A stretch of 64,000 nucleotides of DNA from PALSA-1004 sp041483135. Its GTDB lineage: Bacteria; Pseudomonadota; Gammaproteobacteria; Burkholderiales; SG8-41. Location: the NCBI GenBank assembly GCA_041483135.1, contig JBGPFE010000020.1, forward strand, positions 1 to 64,000, written 5' to 3'. How positions within the stretch are numbered: the first letter of the stretch is position 1; each line of letters starts with the position of its first letter. Both the position numbers and the translations under genes were made by a program. This document shows positions 26,785 to 34,567 of this stretch, piece by piece. The notes below the pieces were generated by a model that did not search any database, was not told the origin of the DNA, and worked only from the letters and a program-made list of their open reading frames with translations.

Positions 26785-27179
26785 GGGATGAAGGCACCCC
26801 AAGCCACTCCCACTCCCACCGCATCGTCGGCAAGGCGCGACTTTGCCGGTCCAGCCTGATCTCGGTCCGAATTCCTTCGGCTGTCTAAAGATGAGCCCTG
26901 CCGTGTAGATTCCGGGAAGCGCCGGTCCTGCTTACGCCTGCATCCCGTCGGCCGGTCGTCGGTACCGTCAGACTATCGTCACTTTATTGCCGCTGATACC
27001 CCGTTTACCGCCTGCTTTCTCTACGAAATTGGCACTCAGACTGCTCAAAAGCGTCTTATCGCCTGGGTGGTGTTCCATGGCCCATATATTGCGTATGTCG
27101 GGCAGGCACCAATAAATTTCGGGCTTGCCAATCAATGGACATTGGCAGAACGACAAAAAACAGTTAGGAGGCAACGATT
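26785..27179. other. 395-base interval without a firm gene
   Basis: The interval after dinB includes CCACTCCCACTCCCACCGC near 26805 and AT-richer sequence after 26960. A minus-strand frame at 26968-27174 could encode 68 residues ending SANFVEKAGGKRGISGNKV, but no ribosome-binding site supports it. The last bases form the leader of the small gene at 27180, with TTAGGAGG at 27163-27170. Confidence 0.4.
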
Positions 27180-27401
27180 TTGCAAGTTGATTTGAAAAAC
27201 CCCGATCAACAGATCGGTCTGGTCATTTCCCAGAACTGCTCCGAGGTCGGCCGCGTGACATCGGTAAAGGTTTACCGTTCGCCTTCCCCGTTCGCGCTGA
27301 TTGAAATGTCTACTCAAGAGCAGACGCACGAAGTGGCCTCCCGGCATGGGGGCTCCTCCTTCGGATCCTGCGCGCTCATTCACCTGGAGCAAAAACCCTG
27401 A
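27180..27401 (+). CDS. Small hypothetical protein with TTG start (73 residues)
   Basis: A TTG at 27180 follows a strong TTAGGAGG site with about nine bases spacing. The protein opens MQVDLKNPDQQIGLVISQNC, continues with a strand-rich middle (SVKVYRSPSPFALIEM) and ends ASRHGGSSFGSCALIHLEQK. It has two Cys and no membrane helix. Sequence looks protein-like rather than random, but I do not recognise the family. It is convergent with the TonB-like gene downstream. Confidence 0.5.
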   Translation: MQVDLKNPDQQIGLVISQNCSEVGRVTSVKVYRSPSPFALIEMSTQEQTHEVASRHGGSSFGSCALIHLEQKP

Positions 27402-27436
27402 CAGGTATCCTGCCCGTCAATTAATCGGGCGCGGAG

Positions 27437-28369
27437 TCACTGCGGTATGCGCGGGTCGTAGAAGAATTCGCGCATCAGGAATTCCTCGAGCCCCGCGGTG
27501 TCCTCCAGGCGCGCGGACAGCGTGATGTTGCGGCCCAGGCGTTGCGATTCCCACAGGAAATCCGTCTGCGTGTTGTCGCGGATGATCGCAATCATCTTGC
27601 GGATCACTGCGAGGCGGATGTCGGGGTTGTTGCCGGTCCGCACGTCGAGCTCCTGCATCGTGTTGTGGCGCGCATCCTTGTTCCAGCCGAAGAATAGGAA
27701 CTGGGCGTCGTCGTAGCCGACGTGCATAATCTGGAAAACGCCGCCGTGCTTGGCCGGATCGAACCCGAAGGTCGGCGGTCGCTGCGCGAGATTGCCGGCA
27801 ATGATGCGATTGCGGCGCGCATTTTCATCGTCGGCCGGCGGCGAATTCAATACGCCGCCCGGGGACGCGGGAGGCGCCGGCTCAGAGCGGGCACGGCGCC
27901 TTGCCTCGATGTACGATGCAAGATCGCCGTCAGCGGGAGGACGCGCGGATGTCGGCGCGGCAACGGATGGAGCGGTCGGCGGTGGCGATGGGATGTCGGG
28001 CGCCGGCCGGTTGAGCGCGATTACCGGCGGTGCGGGCCGCGGTCGCGCCGGCGTTGGCGGCCGTGCTTCGAGCGTTGGTGACGACTGAGCCCGCAATGCC
28101 GGCGAGGGCTGCGGCGAGGATGGAGGGCCTGGCGGAGGAGCCAGGTGCACAACCAGCGAGCCGCTTGTTTCGCCGAGTTCGGGAGTCTCGAGCGACGGGA
28201 AGCGCAGCCGCGGCAGCCAATGCCACAGCACTGCAACGTGAATGAACAGCGACAGCGCGAGCGCCACCCAGAAGGTGGGTACTCTCACGCCGTCGCGCCT
28301 GTTGCGGGATTCGTCGAGCCAGTCGCTCATCGAAATGCGGTCGGAGTCATTGATGGTTCGAACTGCCAT
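27437..28369 (-). CDS. Membrane-anchored proline-rich protein, TonB-like N-terminus, unknown C-domain
   Basis: About 310 residues from the ATG at 28369 (alternative 28330). A single membrane helix (FWVALALSLFIHVAVLWHW) is followed by a proline/alanine linker of roughly 100 residues that would span the periplasm, as in TonB. The C-terminal ~120 residues (PPTFGFDPAKHGGVFQIMHV, GWNKDARHNTMQELDV, AVIRKMIAIIRDNTQTDFLW) do not match the TonB C-domain and I do not recognise them. No ExbBD genes are near. It is divergent from the YciI gene with 72 bases between the starts. Confidence 0.75.
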   Translation of the reverse strand: MAVRTINDSDRISMSDWLDESRNRRDGVRVPTFWVALALSLFIHVAVLWHWLPRLRFPSLETPELGETSGSLVVHLAPPPGPPSSPQPSPALRAQSSPTLEARPPTPARPRPAPPVIALNRPAPDIPSPPPTAPSVAAPTSARPPADGDLASYIEARRRARSEPAPPASPGGVLNSPPADDENARRNRIIAGNLAQRPPTFGFDPAKHGGVFQIMHVGYDDAQFLFFGWNKDARHNTMQELDVRTGNNPDIRLAVIRKMIAIIRDNTQTDFLWESQRLGRNITLSARLEDTAGLEEFLMREFFYDPRIPQ

Positions 28370-28441
28370 ATCATAAGCTGCCTGCCCGCTTCGACGCGCG
28401 GCGGCGCCGCACCAGACGATCCACATTACGGGAGACCAACC

Positions 28442-28744
28442 ATGCTTTGGGCCATTTCTTGCACCGACAAGCCGAACACCGCTGCAATCCGTGACAAGCA
28501 CCTGCAGCCTCACCGCGATTACCTGAAAAGCCAGAAAGGCATTCTGGTGCTCGCGGGTGCGACCCAGAACGACGATGGCACACAAGCCATCGGCAGCCTG
28601 TTTGTCGTCAATGTGAACAGCCGTGCCGAAGCCAAAAAGTTTTCGGATGGCGACCCGTTCACGCAGAACGGCGTATTCGCAAGCGTAACGATCACGCGCA
28701 TGCGCAAGGGGCAGTGGAATCCCGCAGCGGCGGAGGGTGCGTAA
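28442..28744 (+). CDS. YciI-family protein
   Basis: The 100-residue protein has the YciI layout: MLWAISCTDKPNTAAIRDKH, then LQPHRDYLKSQKGILVLAGA with the conserved His, and GSLFVVNVNSRAEAKKFSDGDPF with the conserved Asp. YciI proteins are small ferredoxin-like folds of uncertain enzymatic role. Its TAA stop overlaps the ATG of the CMD-type gene that follows (TAATG), so the two are translationally coupled. Confidence 0.87.
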   Translation: MLWAISCTDKPNTAAIRDKHLQPHRDYLKSQKGILVLAGATQNDDGTQAIGSLFVVNVNSRAEAKKFSDGDPFTQNGVFASVTITRMRKGQWNPAAAEGA

Positions 28745-29295
28745 TGCGCCGGCTCCTTCCGCTGGAACCCGGTAAGCTTACTTCGGAGCAGCGCCGGGTT
28801 TACGATGCGATTGCCGCCGGCCCCCGCGCCGGCGTGCGCGGGCCGTTCATGGCGCTGCTGCATGTGCCTGAACTCGCCGATCGCATACAGCATCTCGGTG
28901 AACATCTGCGCTATGGGACCTGCTTCCCGCCGCGGCTTTCCGAGCTTGCGATCCTGCTTACGGCCAGGCACTACACCTGCCAGTACGAGTGGCAGGCGCA
29001 CGAGCCGCATGCGCAGAAGGGCGGCCTCGCTCAAAGCATCATCGACGCAATCAAGGAACGGCGCCGCCCCGCAGCCATGCAGCCCGACGAGTCCGCCGTG
29101 TTCGATTTCACGACCGGGCTGCTCAGTAACGGCAGGGTTCCGGATGCGGCATATGAATGCACGGTGAAAGCGTTCGGCACGCGGGGCGCGATCGAGCTGG
29201 GAGCGCTGATCGGCTACTACATCATGATTGCCATGACGCTGCTGGCGCACGAAGTGCCGCTGCCGCCCGGGAAAACGCCGGCGCTGAGCGCATAA
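28744..29295 (+). CDS. Carboxymuconolactone decarboxylase (CMD/AhpD)-family protein
   Basis: The 183-residue helical protein includes RLSELAILLTARHYTCQYEWQAH with a His pair and GAIELGALIGYYIMIAMTL near the end. This matches the CMD family, which includes the decarboxylase of the protocatechuate path and peroxidase-like AhpD proteins; the AhpD CxxC motif is absent. It is coupled to YciI. Two other CMD-type genes occur at 32083 and 44312, each beside a Bug gene. Confidence 0.82.
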   Translation: MRRLLPLEPGKLTSEQRRVYDAIAAGPRAGVRGPFMALLHVPELADRIQHLGEHLRYGTCFPPRLSELAILLTARHYTCQYEWQAHEPHAQKGGLAQSIIDAIKERRRPAAMQPDESAVFDFTTGLLSNGRVPDAAYECTVKAFGTRGAIELGALIGYYIMIAMTLLAHEVPLPPGKTPALSA

Positions 29296-29502
29296 AGTGC
29301 GAACCCGGGGTGGCACAGAAACCCGTCGGCGGGCCAGGTCTTGAAATATCTGTTTTTGGTACCGGCGGCATCGGGACTGTTTATTTCCCGCGAGTCGTGA
29401 CCATGAGTCACGCGTCATCGCAGCTCGTTCTGCCGGCGAGGCCGTCAGTTGCTAAAATGACGCCGGAGCTTTTAATCGATCGACATCCCTGAGGAGCACG
29501 TC

Positions 29503-30372
29503 ATGACAACCGCCGTACTAGCGCGCTACGAGATCGACATCGAGGATGCCGAATACATCCGGCATGGCAACAAATCGCTGCTCGCGCGCCTGTACAAGCC
29601 GCGCGGGACGGGGCCATTTCCGCTCATCATCGATCTGCACGGGGGCGCATGGTGCAAGAAAGACCGCACGAGCGACGCCGGTACCGATGAACCTCTGGCA
29701 AGAAGCGGCGTAGTGGTGGTGGCGCTGGATTTCCGGATGCCGCCTGATGCCGGTTATCCGGCTTCGCTCGCCGACGTCAATTACGCGATCCGCTGGTGCA
29801 AAGCCCGGGCCACAAAACTGGGCAGCCGCCCCGACATGGTCGGCATTCTGGGAGTTTCGAGCGGCGGCCACCAGGCGATGCTGGCGGCGATGCGGCCGGA
29901 CGATAAACGCTACGCGACGTTGCCCGTGCCCGGCAAACCCGCCGTCGACGCATCGGTGCGCTGCGCGGTCCTGTGCTGGCCGGTCATCGATCCGCTGGGA
30001 CGCTACCGCTATGCGAAGAAATTGCAGGGCGATGCAAAAATGAAGAAACAGGCGGACGAGTGGGTGTCATGCCATGACAAATACTGGCCGGATGAAGCGG
30101 CCATGGCCGAGGGCAATCCCACGCTCGCGCTCGACCGCGGCGAGCAAGTCCACATGCCGCCCGTGCTGTACCTGCAGGGCACCGACGACCTCGCGCATCC
30201 GGTGCCTAACCGCGACCGCTTCATCGCGAGTTACCGCAAGGCGGGCGGCCGCGTCGACCTGCACCTGTTCAAAGGCGTGGGCGAGGCGTTCATCACCAAC
30301 GATCCGGCGTCACCGCAGGCGATCGAGGCAATCGACAAGATCATCGAGTTCGTGCATCGCGAAATTCGCTGA
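29503..30372 (+). CDS. Alpha/beta hydrolase-fold protein lacking the usual catalytic His
   Basis: The 289-residue protein has LIIDLHGGAW (His46) and GVSSGGHQAM (Ser119), and clearly shares ancestry with the hydrolase at 8023-8892. In that paralogue the late motif is EGCEHEW; here the same place reads KGVGEAF, with no His. The acidic position (GTDDLAHP) is kept, and a His nearby in that motif might serve. A standard triad is therefore in doubt. GAGGAGCACG precedes the ATG. The gene is convergent with the VOC gene, stops eight bases apart. Confidence 0.82.
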   Translation: MTTAVLARYEIDIEDAEYIRHGNKSLLARLYKPRGTGPFPLIIDLHGGAWCKKDRTSDAGTDEPLARSGVVVVALDFRMPPDAGYPASLADVNYAIRWCKARATKLGSRPDMVGILGVSSGGHQAMLAAMRPDDKRYATLPVPGKPAVDASVRCAVLCWPVIDPLGRYRYAKKLQGDAKMKKQADEWVSCHDKYWPDEAAMAEGNPTLALDRGEQVHMPPVLYLQGTDDLAHPVPNRDRFIASYRKAGGRVDLHLFKGVGEAFITNDPASPQAIEAIDKIIEFVHREIR

Positions 30373-30380
30373 GCAGCGAC

Positions 30381-30806
30381 TCACGGGTGATGCGCAGATC
30401 GGGCGGGTAGCTCAGCAAGCTCGATGAGGCAGTTCTCGGTGGCTGCCGGGTCGATGAACGCGATGCGGCAGCCGGCGTGGCCGATGCGCGGCACCTGATC
30501 GATCAGCGGCACTCCTTTTGCTTTCAGTTCCGCCAGCGCTGCGTCAATATTCTCGACCTCGAAGCAGATGTGATTGAGCCCGCCTTTGCCCTCGGCGACC
30601 AGGCGCGCGTGTTTGCTGTCGGCCGTGGTCCCCGCGAGCAGCTCGACCATGGACTCGCCGACGGGATAGAGGGCGAGCCGCACGGGACGTCCGGCGGGTT
30701 GCTCAACGGCGCCGAGGGGGATGCCGAAGCAGTCTTCCCAGAGCCGCCTGCTCGCTTCGAGGTCACGCACCACCACGCCGACATGCTCGATACGCTTGAT
30801 CTTCAT
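30381..30806 (-). CDS. VOC-family protein, methylmalonyl-CoA epimerase-like
   Basis: The 141-residue protein is a glyoxalase/VOC fold: IEHVGVVVRDLEASRRLWED with metal His8, GGLNHICFEVENIDAALAELKAKG with the second metal His, and a closing Glu in ENCLIELAEL. This arrangement fits methylmalonyl-CoA epimerase, which interconverts the two methylmalonyl-CoA forms during propionate breakdown, but other VOC lyases share it. GGAGGACAACG precedes the ATG. Confidence 0.83.
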   Translation of the reverse strand: MKIKRIEHVGVVVRDLEASRRLWEDCFGIPLGAVEQPAGRPVRLALYPVGESMVELLAGTTADSKHARLVAEGKGGLNHICFEVENIDAALAELKAKGVPLIDQVPRIGHAGCRIAFIDPAATENCLIELAELPARSAHHP

Positions 30807-30908
30807 CGTTGTCCTCCATGACGCACGCTACGCTACGGATAAATCGCGGAACAAACGAAGCCGGGGTCGCTTTTACGAACGGACAACAACCCCGGCCCCA
30901 GTTAGTTC

Positions 30909-30969
30909 GTAAGTCGTGAGATCGCAAGATCGCGTGCAGAAAAATATCTCGACCTCACGCTTTCACGAC
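30909..30969. repeat. Word-repeat hairpin (GTCGTGAGATCGCAAGATCG type)
   Basis: GTAAGTCGTGAGATCGCAAG at 30909 pairs imperfectly with CTCACGCTTTCACGAC at 30954-30969. The right arm overlaps the last codons and stop of the ClpX-like gene. A tag pair GGGGTCGC and CCCCGGCCCC lies just before. A related element is at 34418-34470. Confidence 0.55.
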
Positions 30970-31964
30970 TTTTTGATATAGGAAGGTTCGGTAAATAGCG
31001 ACGTTATCGCAACTTTATGGATGTCTGGACTATCCGGAACCAGAAATAGTATGGGCGTAATCAGTTCCTCGAATATTCCTCTCAGGCTGCGGGCGCCCGT
31101 CTTGTACTCGAAAGCGATTTCCGCAATCTGCTCGAATACTTTCTGGTCGATACTCAGCTCGACACCTTCATTTTTGAAAATTTCCCGGAATTGATTGTAA
31201 ATCGAGTTTTTGGGCTCGGTCAGAATCCGGACCAGCATTTTCTTGCTCAGGTCCTGGAAACTGGCGACGATGGGCAGCCTCCCGGTGAATTCCGGAATCA
31301 ACCCGAACGTAAAAAGATCGGTGGGTTTTACGCGCGTGTTCAACCTGTCCAGAATATTCTGATTGTCGTCGTCGGAGGTCGAGATAAACCCGTAGCCATG
31401 GGTCTTCGACATGATCTCCTCGATGCCGACAAACGCCCCCCCGCAAATGAACAATATGTTGGTGGTGTCGATATATTGCGCGCTTCCCAGTTTGACGGGG
31501 GAGCCTTCCATGATTTTCAGGAGGGCATGCTGCACGCTTTCCCCCGAAGTGCTGCGGGTCTGACCGTCGGCGGCCTTGAGCTTGTCCACTTCGTCGATAA
31601 AGACGATCCCGTGTTGGGCCCTGGAGACATTGCCGTCCGCCTTGTCGACGAGTCTTTGCAAAATGGCCTCGATTTCTTCATTGACGTAGCGGGTCTGCGC
31701 CAATGAAGTGGCATCCGCGGTCACGAACGGAACGCTGATGATCCTCGACAATGTCTCGCACAACAAGGTCTTGCCGGTGCCGGAAGGCCCGATGAGCAGG
31801 ACGTTGCTCTTGGCTATCTCGATGGTGTCCTGCTGCGATTTGGCGATTTTCTTGAAATGCGAGTAAACGGCGACCGCCAGTATTTTCTTGGCTTCATCCT
31901 GACCGATCACGTACTGGTCAAGATATTTCACGATGAAACTCGGTTTTATTCTTTTATCGAGCAA
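30963..31964 (-). CDS. Degenerate ClpX-like AAA+ ATPase without zinc domain
   Basis: The 333-residue protein aligns with the AAA+ part of ClpX. Walker A GPSGTGKT (59-66), Walker B IVFIDE (120-125), the PEFTGRLP arginine-finger region (224-231) and sensor-2 TGARSLRG are intact, so ATP hydrolysis is likely. The N-terminal zinc-binding domain is absent. The pore-1 loop reads RYVN (92-95) instead of GYVG, the RKH loop is deleted between GSPVKLG and QYIDTTNI, and the ClpP-contact loop has YGF (191-193) instead of IGF. Translation starts at TTG 31964. The gene is visibly less GC-rich than its neighbours, which suggests transfer. Confidence 0.87.
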   Translation of the reverse strand: MLDKRIKPSFIVKYLDQYVIGQDEAKKILAVAVYSHFKKIAKSQQDTIEIAKSNVLLIGPSGTGKTLLCETLSRIISVPFVTADATSLAQTRYVNEEIEAILQRLVDKADGNVSRAQHGIVFIDEVDKLKAADGQTRSTSGESVQHALLKIMEGSPVKLGSAQYIDTTNILFICGGAFVGIEEIMSKTHGYGFISTSDDDNQNILDRLNTRVKPTDLFTFGLIPEFTGRLPIVASFQDLSKKMLVRILTEPKNSIYNQFREIFKNEGVELSIDQKVFEQIAEIAFEYKTGARSLRGIFEELITPILFLVPDSPDIHKVAITSLFTEPSYIKKS

Positions 31965-32082
31965 GGTCGTGTCCCGGTCATTTAATCATCCATCATACCA
32001 ATCAACGGCCGGCAGGGCCGGAATCGCAAAAGCTTCCGCCTCGCCTGCGCGATCGTCAAGCATGCCATTCGTTCATTCTGGC

Positions 32083-32493
32083 TTAAACCAGCAGCGGCTT
32101 GCCTTTGTTCCTGCCCTTTTTCCGGGCTTTTTCCTGTTCCAGCACCGCGGTGTATTGACGGACTGCGTTCGACATCGCGCCCCAGCCCGCGTACATCCCG
32201 ACCTGCAGGATCAATTCGCAGATTTCCCGCTTCGAGATCCCGATATGTTTCGCGCTGCGGTAATGCGAGTAGTTGCCGGTCGGGCGCGCCAGTGCGATGT
32301 TGGCGGCCAGCGTTATCAACTGCCGGTCACGCAGGCTCAGCCCGGGCCGCGCCCAGATATCGCCGAACAGGTGCCCGACCGAGATATCGTACATATCGGG
32401 CAACAGGGCCTTTTGTTCCAGCATCAGGTTTTCCCGGCCCATTTTCTTCAGCATGGCCATCCCCCGCTTGTAGCGGTCCTTGTAGTCGCTCAT
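32083..32493 (-). CDS. Carboxymuconolactone decarboxylase-family protein
   Basis: The 136-residue protein shows the CMD core: LFGDIWARPGLSLRDRQLIT, LAANIALARPTGNYSHYRSA and the ELILQVGMYAGWGAMSNAV helix. This is the size and pattern of gamma-carboxymuconolactone decarboxylase-type enzymes, though residues that decide activity cannot be judged by eye. AGGAGCGACG precedes the ATG. It lies between a Bug gene upstream and the ClpX-like gene downstream on the same strand. Confidence 0.85.
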   Translation of the reverse strand: MSDYKDRYKRGMAMLKKMGRENLMLEQKALLPDMYDISVGHLFGDIWARPGLSLRDRQLITLAANIALARPTGNYSHYRSAKHIGISKREICELILQVGMYAGWGAMSNAVRQYTAVLEQEKARKKGRNKGKPLLV

Positions 32494-32610
32494 CGTCGCT
32501 CCTTTTATTTACCGTTGGATTGAATGGAATGCGCCGGGTGGTGCCGCGGGTTCTCCGCGCGGCCCGGAACCTTTAGACGCGCATGCCGCCGCTGATTTGC
32601 CGCGTCACCG

Positions 32611-33600
32611 TCATTCGACGCGTATATTGGCGGCCTTTACGACCTCGCGCCACCGCGGGATCTCGCGCGCGATCAAGGCGGAGAATTCTTCGGGCGTGCT
32701 GCCGAGCGGTTCGAGGCCGGCGGCGGAAAAACGCTGGGCCACGACGGGGGACTTCAACAGCCTCACGATCTCCGCGCTTATTTTCGCGACGACCGCGCGC
32801 GGCGTTCCCGCGGGGACCACCATGCCGTACCACACCTCGAACGCATAACCGGGCACGCCAGCCTCCGCGACCGTCGGCAGTTCCGGCGCCGAGCGGGAGC
32901 GCTTCGCCCCGGTGACCGCGAGCGCCTTGATCCGGCCGCTCCTGACTTGCGGCAATGCCGTCTCGATGCCCGCTAACGCGACCTGGATCTCGCCGCCCAT
33001 CAGCGCTGCCACGCTGGGATTGCTGCCCTTGTACGGAACGTGCAGCATCGAAATGCCGGCGGTGTGCTCAAGCAACACTATGCCCAGATGCGAGGCCGAG
33101 CCGCTGCCGCCGGAACCATACCGGATGGCGTCGGGACGGCTTTTGGCGAGCGCGATGAGTTCCTTGACCGAGTCGGCCGGCAGTGATTTTTCCGCTGCCA
33201 GCACGAACGGCTGGCTCGCCACCAGCGAAACCGGTGCGAGGTCCTTCTGCGGATCGTAGGGCAGGCGGCTATACAGCGCGGGCCCGAAAGTCAGGTGGCC
33301 GGCGCTGCCAAGCAACAGGGTGTAGCCGTCCGCGGCGGTTCCCTTCGCGACCATCGAGACGCCCGCGGTGCCCCCTGCTCCACCGCGGTTGTCCACGACA
33401 ACGGGCTGGCCCCAGCTTTCGTTCAGCCCCTGGGCGATCAGGCGCGCGACAATGTCGGTACCGCCGCCCGGAGCGCTCGGCACGACAACGCGTATCGGTT
33501 TGCTCGGGTAGCCGCCGGCCGTTTGGGCGAGTGCCGGCCCGGCCAGGGCCATCGCCATCCAAAGTACGCCTGCGCTGTATCCGTACGGCACCGGGGTCAC
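32611..33600 (-). CDS. Bug-family TTT substrate-binding protein
   Basis: The 329-residue protein starts at a GTG at 33600, with AGGAGGATC upstream, followed by a signal peptide ending ALAQ. Hallmarks are YPSKPIRVVVPSAPGGGTD, DNRGGAGGTAGVSMVAKGTA, LPYDPQKDLAPV, HVPYKGSNPSVAALMGGE and PAGTPR. The CMD gene follows after 117 bases on the same strand, which suggests an uptake-plus-enzyme module. Confidence 0.9.
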   Translation of the reverse strand: MTPVPYGYSAGVLWMAMALAGPALAQTAGGYPSKPIRVVVPSAPGGGTDIVARLIAQGLNESWGQPVVVDNRGGAGGTAGVSMVAKGTAADGYTLLLGSAGHLTFGPALYSRLPYDPQKDLAPVSLVASQPFVLAAEKSLPADSVKELIALAKSRPDAIRYGSGGSGSASHLGIVLLEHTAGISMLHVPYKGSNPSVAALMGGEIQVALAGIETALPQVRSGRIKALAVTGAKRSRSAPELPTVAEAGVPGYAFEVWYGMVVPAGTPRAVVAKISAEIVRLLKSPVVAQRFSAAGLEPLGSTPEEFSALIAREIPRWREVVKAANIRVE

Positions 33601-33675
33601 ACGATCCTCCTGGCAGGGATTTTGGTGAATCAGACCGGCGGGGTCAAGCTGTCGGCCGATGGCCGGAAGCAGGCA

Positions 33676-34371
33676 TCAATCAAGGAATACGGCGTATTCC
33701 TGCAACTCGATGCGCGGCGGCTGGAAAGTATTGATGACGGCCTGCGGATCGGCATAGCCCATCGCCATTCCGCAGATCACGATCCAGTCGTTCGTGATGG
33801 CGAGCTCCCGGCGCACGATGTCCGGATAGCTCGCGATCGCCGCCTCCGCGCACGTGTGCAGCCCCCGCGCGCGGGCCGCAAGCATCATGGTCTGCAGGAA
33901 CATCCCATAATCCAGCCAGCTTCCCTTCTCCAGCTTGCGGTCGATCGTGAAGATGAGCCCCACGGGCGCGCCGAAGAAATTGTAGTTGGTCGCGCGATAC
34001 GCTTTCGACTTCGCGTGCTCGCCGCGGCCGATGCCGAGCGTCCCGTACAAACCCCACCCGCACTGGCGCCTGCGCGCGAGGTACGGCTCGTAAATCGGGT
34101 CGGTGTAGTAATCGTAGTCGCGCTGGTGGCCCGGCTCGTCGTTGAGGTATGCCTGCTGGATCGCCGCGCCGACGCGCTTGAGCGTCGCGCCCGTCAGCAC
34201 ATGCACCCGCCACGGCTGAATGTTCGAGCCGCTCGGCGCATGCCGCCCGAGCGCCACGATCTCGCGCACGGTTTCAATGGCTATGGGATCGGCTTTATAC
34301 GCGCGGATCGAGCGGCGCGTGCGCGCCGCTGCAAAAACGTCAGGCGCAGATTGGTTCAAGTCGTCGGGCAT
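33676..34371 (-). CDS. Nitroreductase-family flavoprotein
   Basis: The 231-residue protein has the FMN-binding opening RTRRSIRAYKADPI, HAPSGSNIQPWRVHVLTG, and the late block LHTCAEAAIASYPDIVRREL with GMAMGYAD. These are the standard nitroreductase landmarks. Members reduce nitroaromatics, quinones or other electrophiles with NAD(P)H in the cytosol; the natural substrate is open. It lies upstream of the Bug gene at 32611 on the same strand, 75 bases away. Confidence 0.88.
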   Translation of the reverse strand: MPDDLNQSAPDVFAAARTRRSIRAYKADPIAIETVREIVALGRHAPSGSNIQPWRVHVLTGATLKRVGAAIQQAYLNDEPGHQRDYDYYTDPIYEPYLARRRQCGWGLYGTLGIGRGEHAKSKAYRATNYNFFGAPVGLIFTIDRKLEKGSWLDYGMFLQTMMLAARARGLHTCAEAAIASYPDIVRRELAITNDWIVICGMAMGYADPQAVINTFQPPRIELQEYAVFLD

Positions 34372-34417
34372 GCGGACCTCGGCGGGAGAAACGCGAATGA
34401 ATAACGGGACCGGATTT

Positions 34418-34470
34418 CCTCACGCCTAAAAAAGCCGTGAGAACGTGCTTGGAAATCGTGAGTCGAGAAG
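34418..34470. repeat. Word-repeat element (CCTCACGCC / GCCGTGAG / ATCGTGAGTCGAG)
   Basis: CCTCACGCCTAAAAAAGCCG and TGAGAACGTG are followed by AAATCGTGAGTCGAGAAGG. The words match those of the element at 30909-30969. It lies between the nitroreductase start and the end of the next Bug gene. Confidence 0.5.
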
Positions 34471-34567
34471 GCCTTCTCTTACCATTGCACGCCCTCCCGC
34501 CGGCGCGGCCGCGCACACGCTGTCTTATTTGCCAACCCTCGTTGTGCGCTGCGGACCGCAATAACGC

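Noticed and set aside
26968..27174. 68-residue minus-strand frame ending GISGNKVTIV
   Set aside because: No ribosome-binding site and no recognisable family. The DNA looks intergenic.
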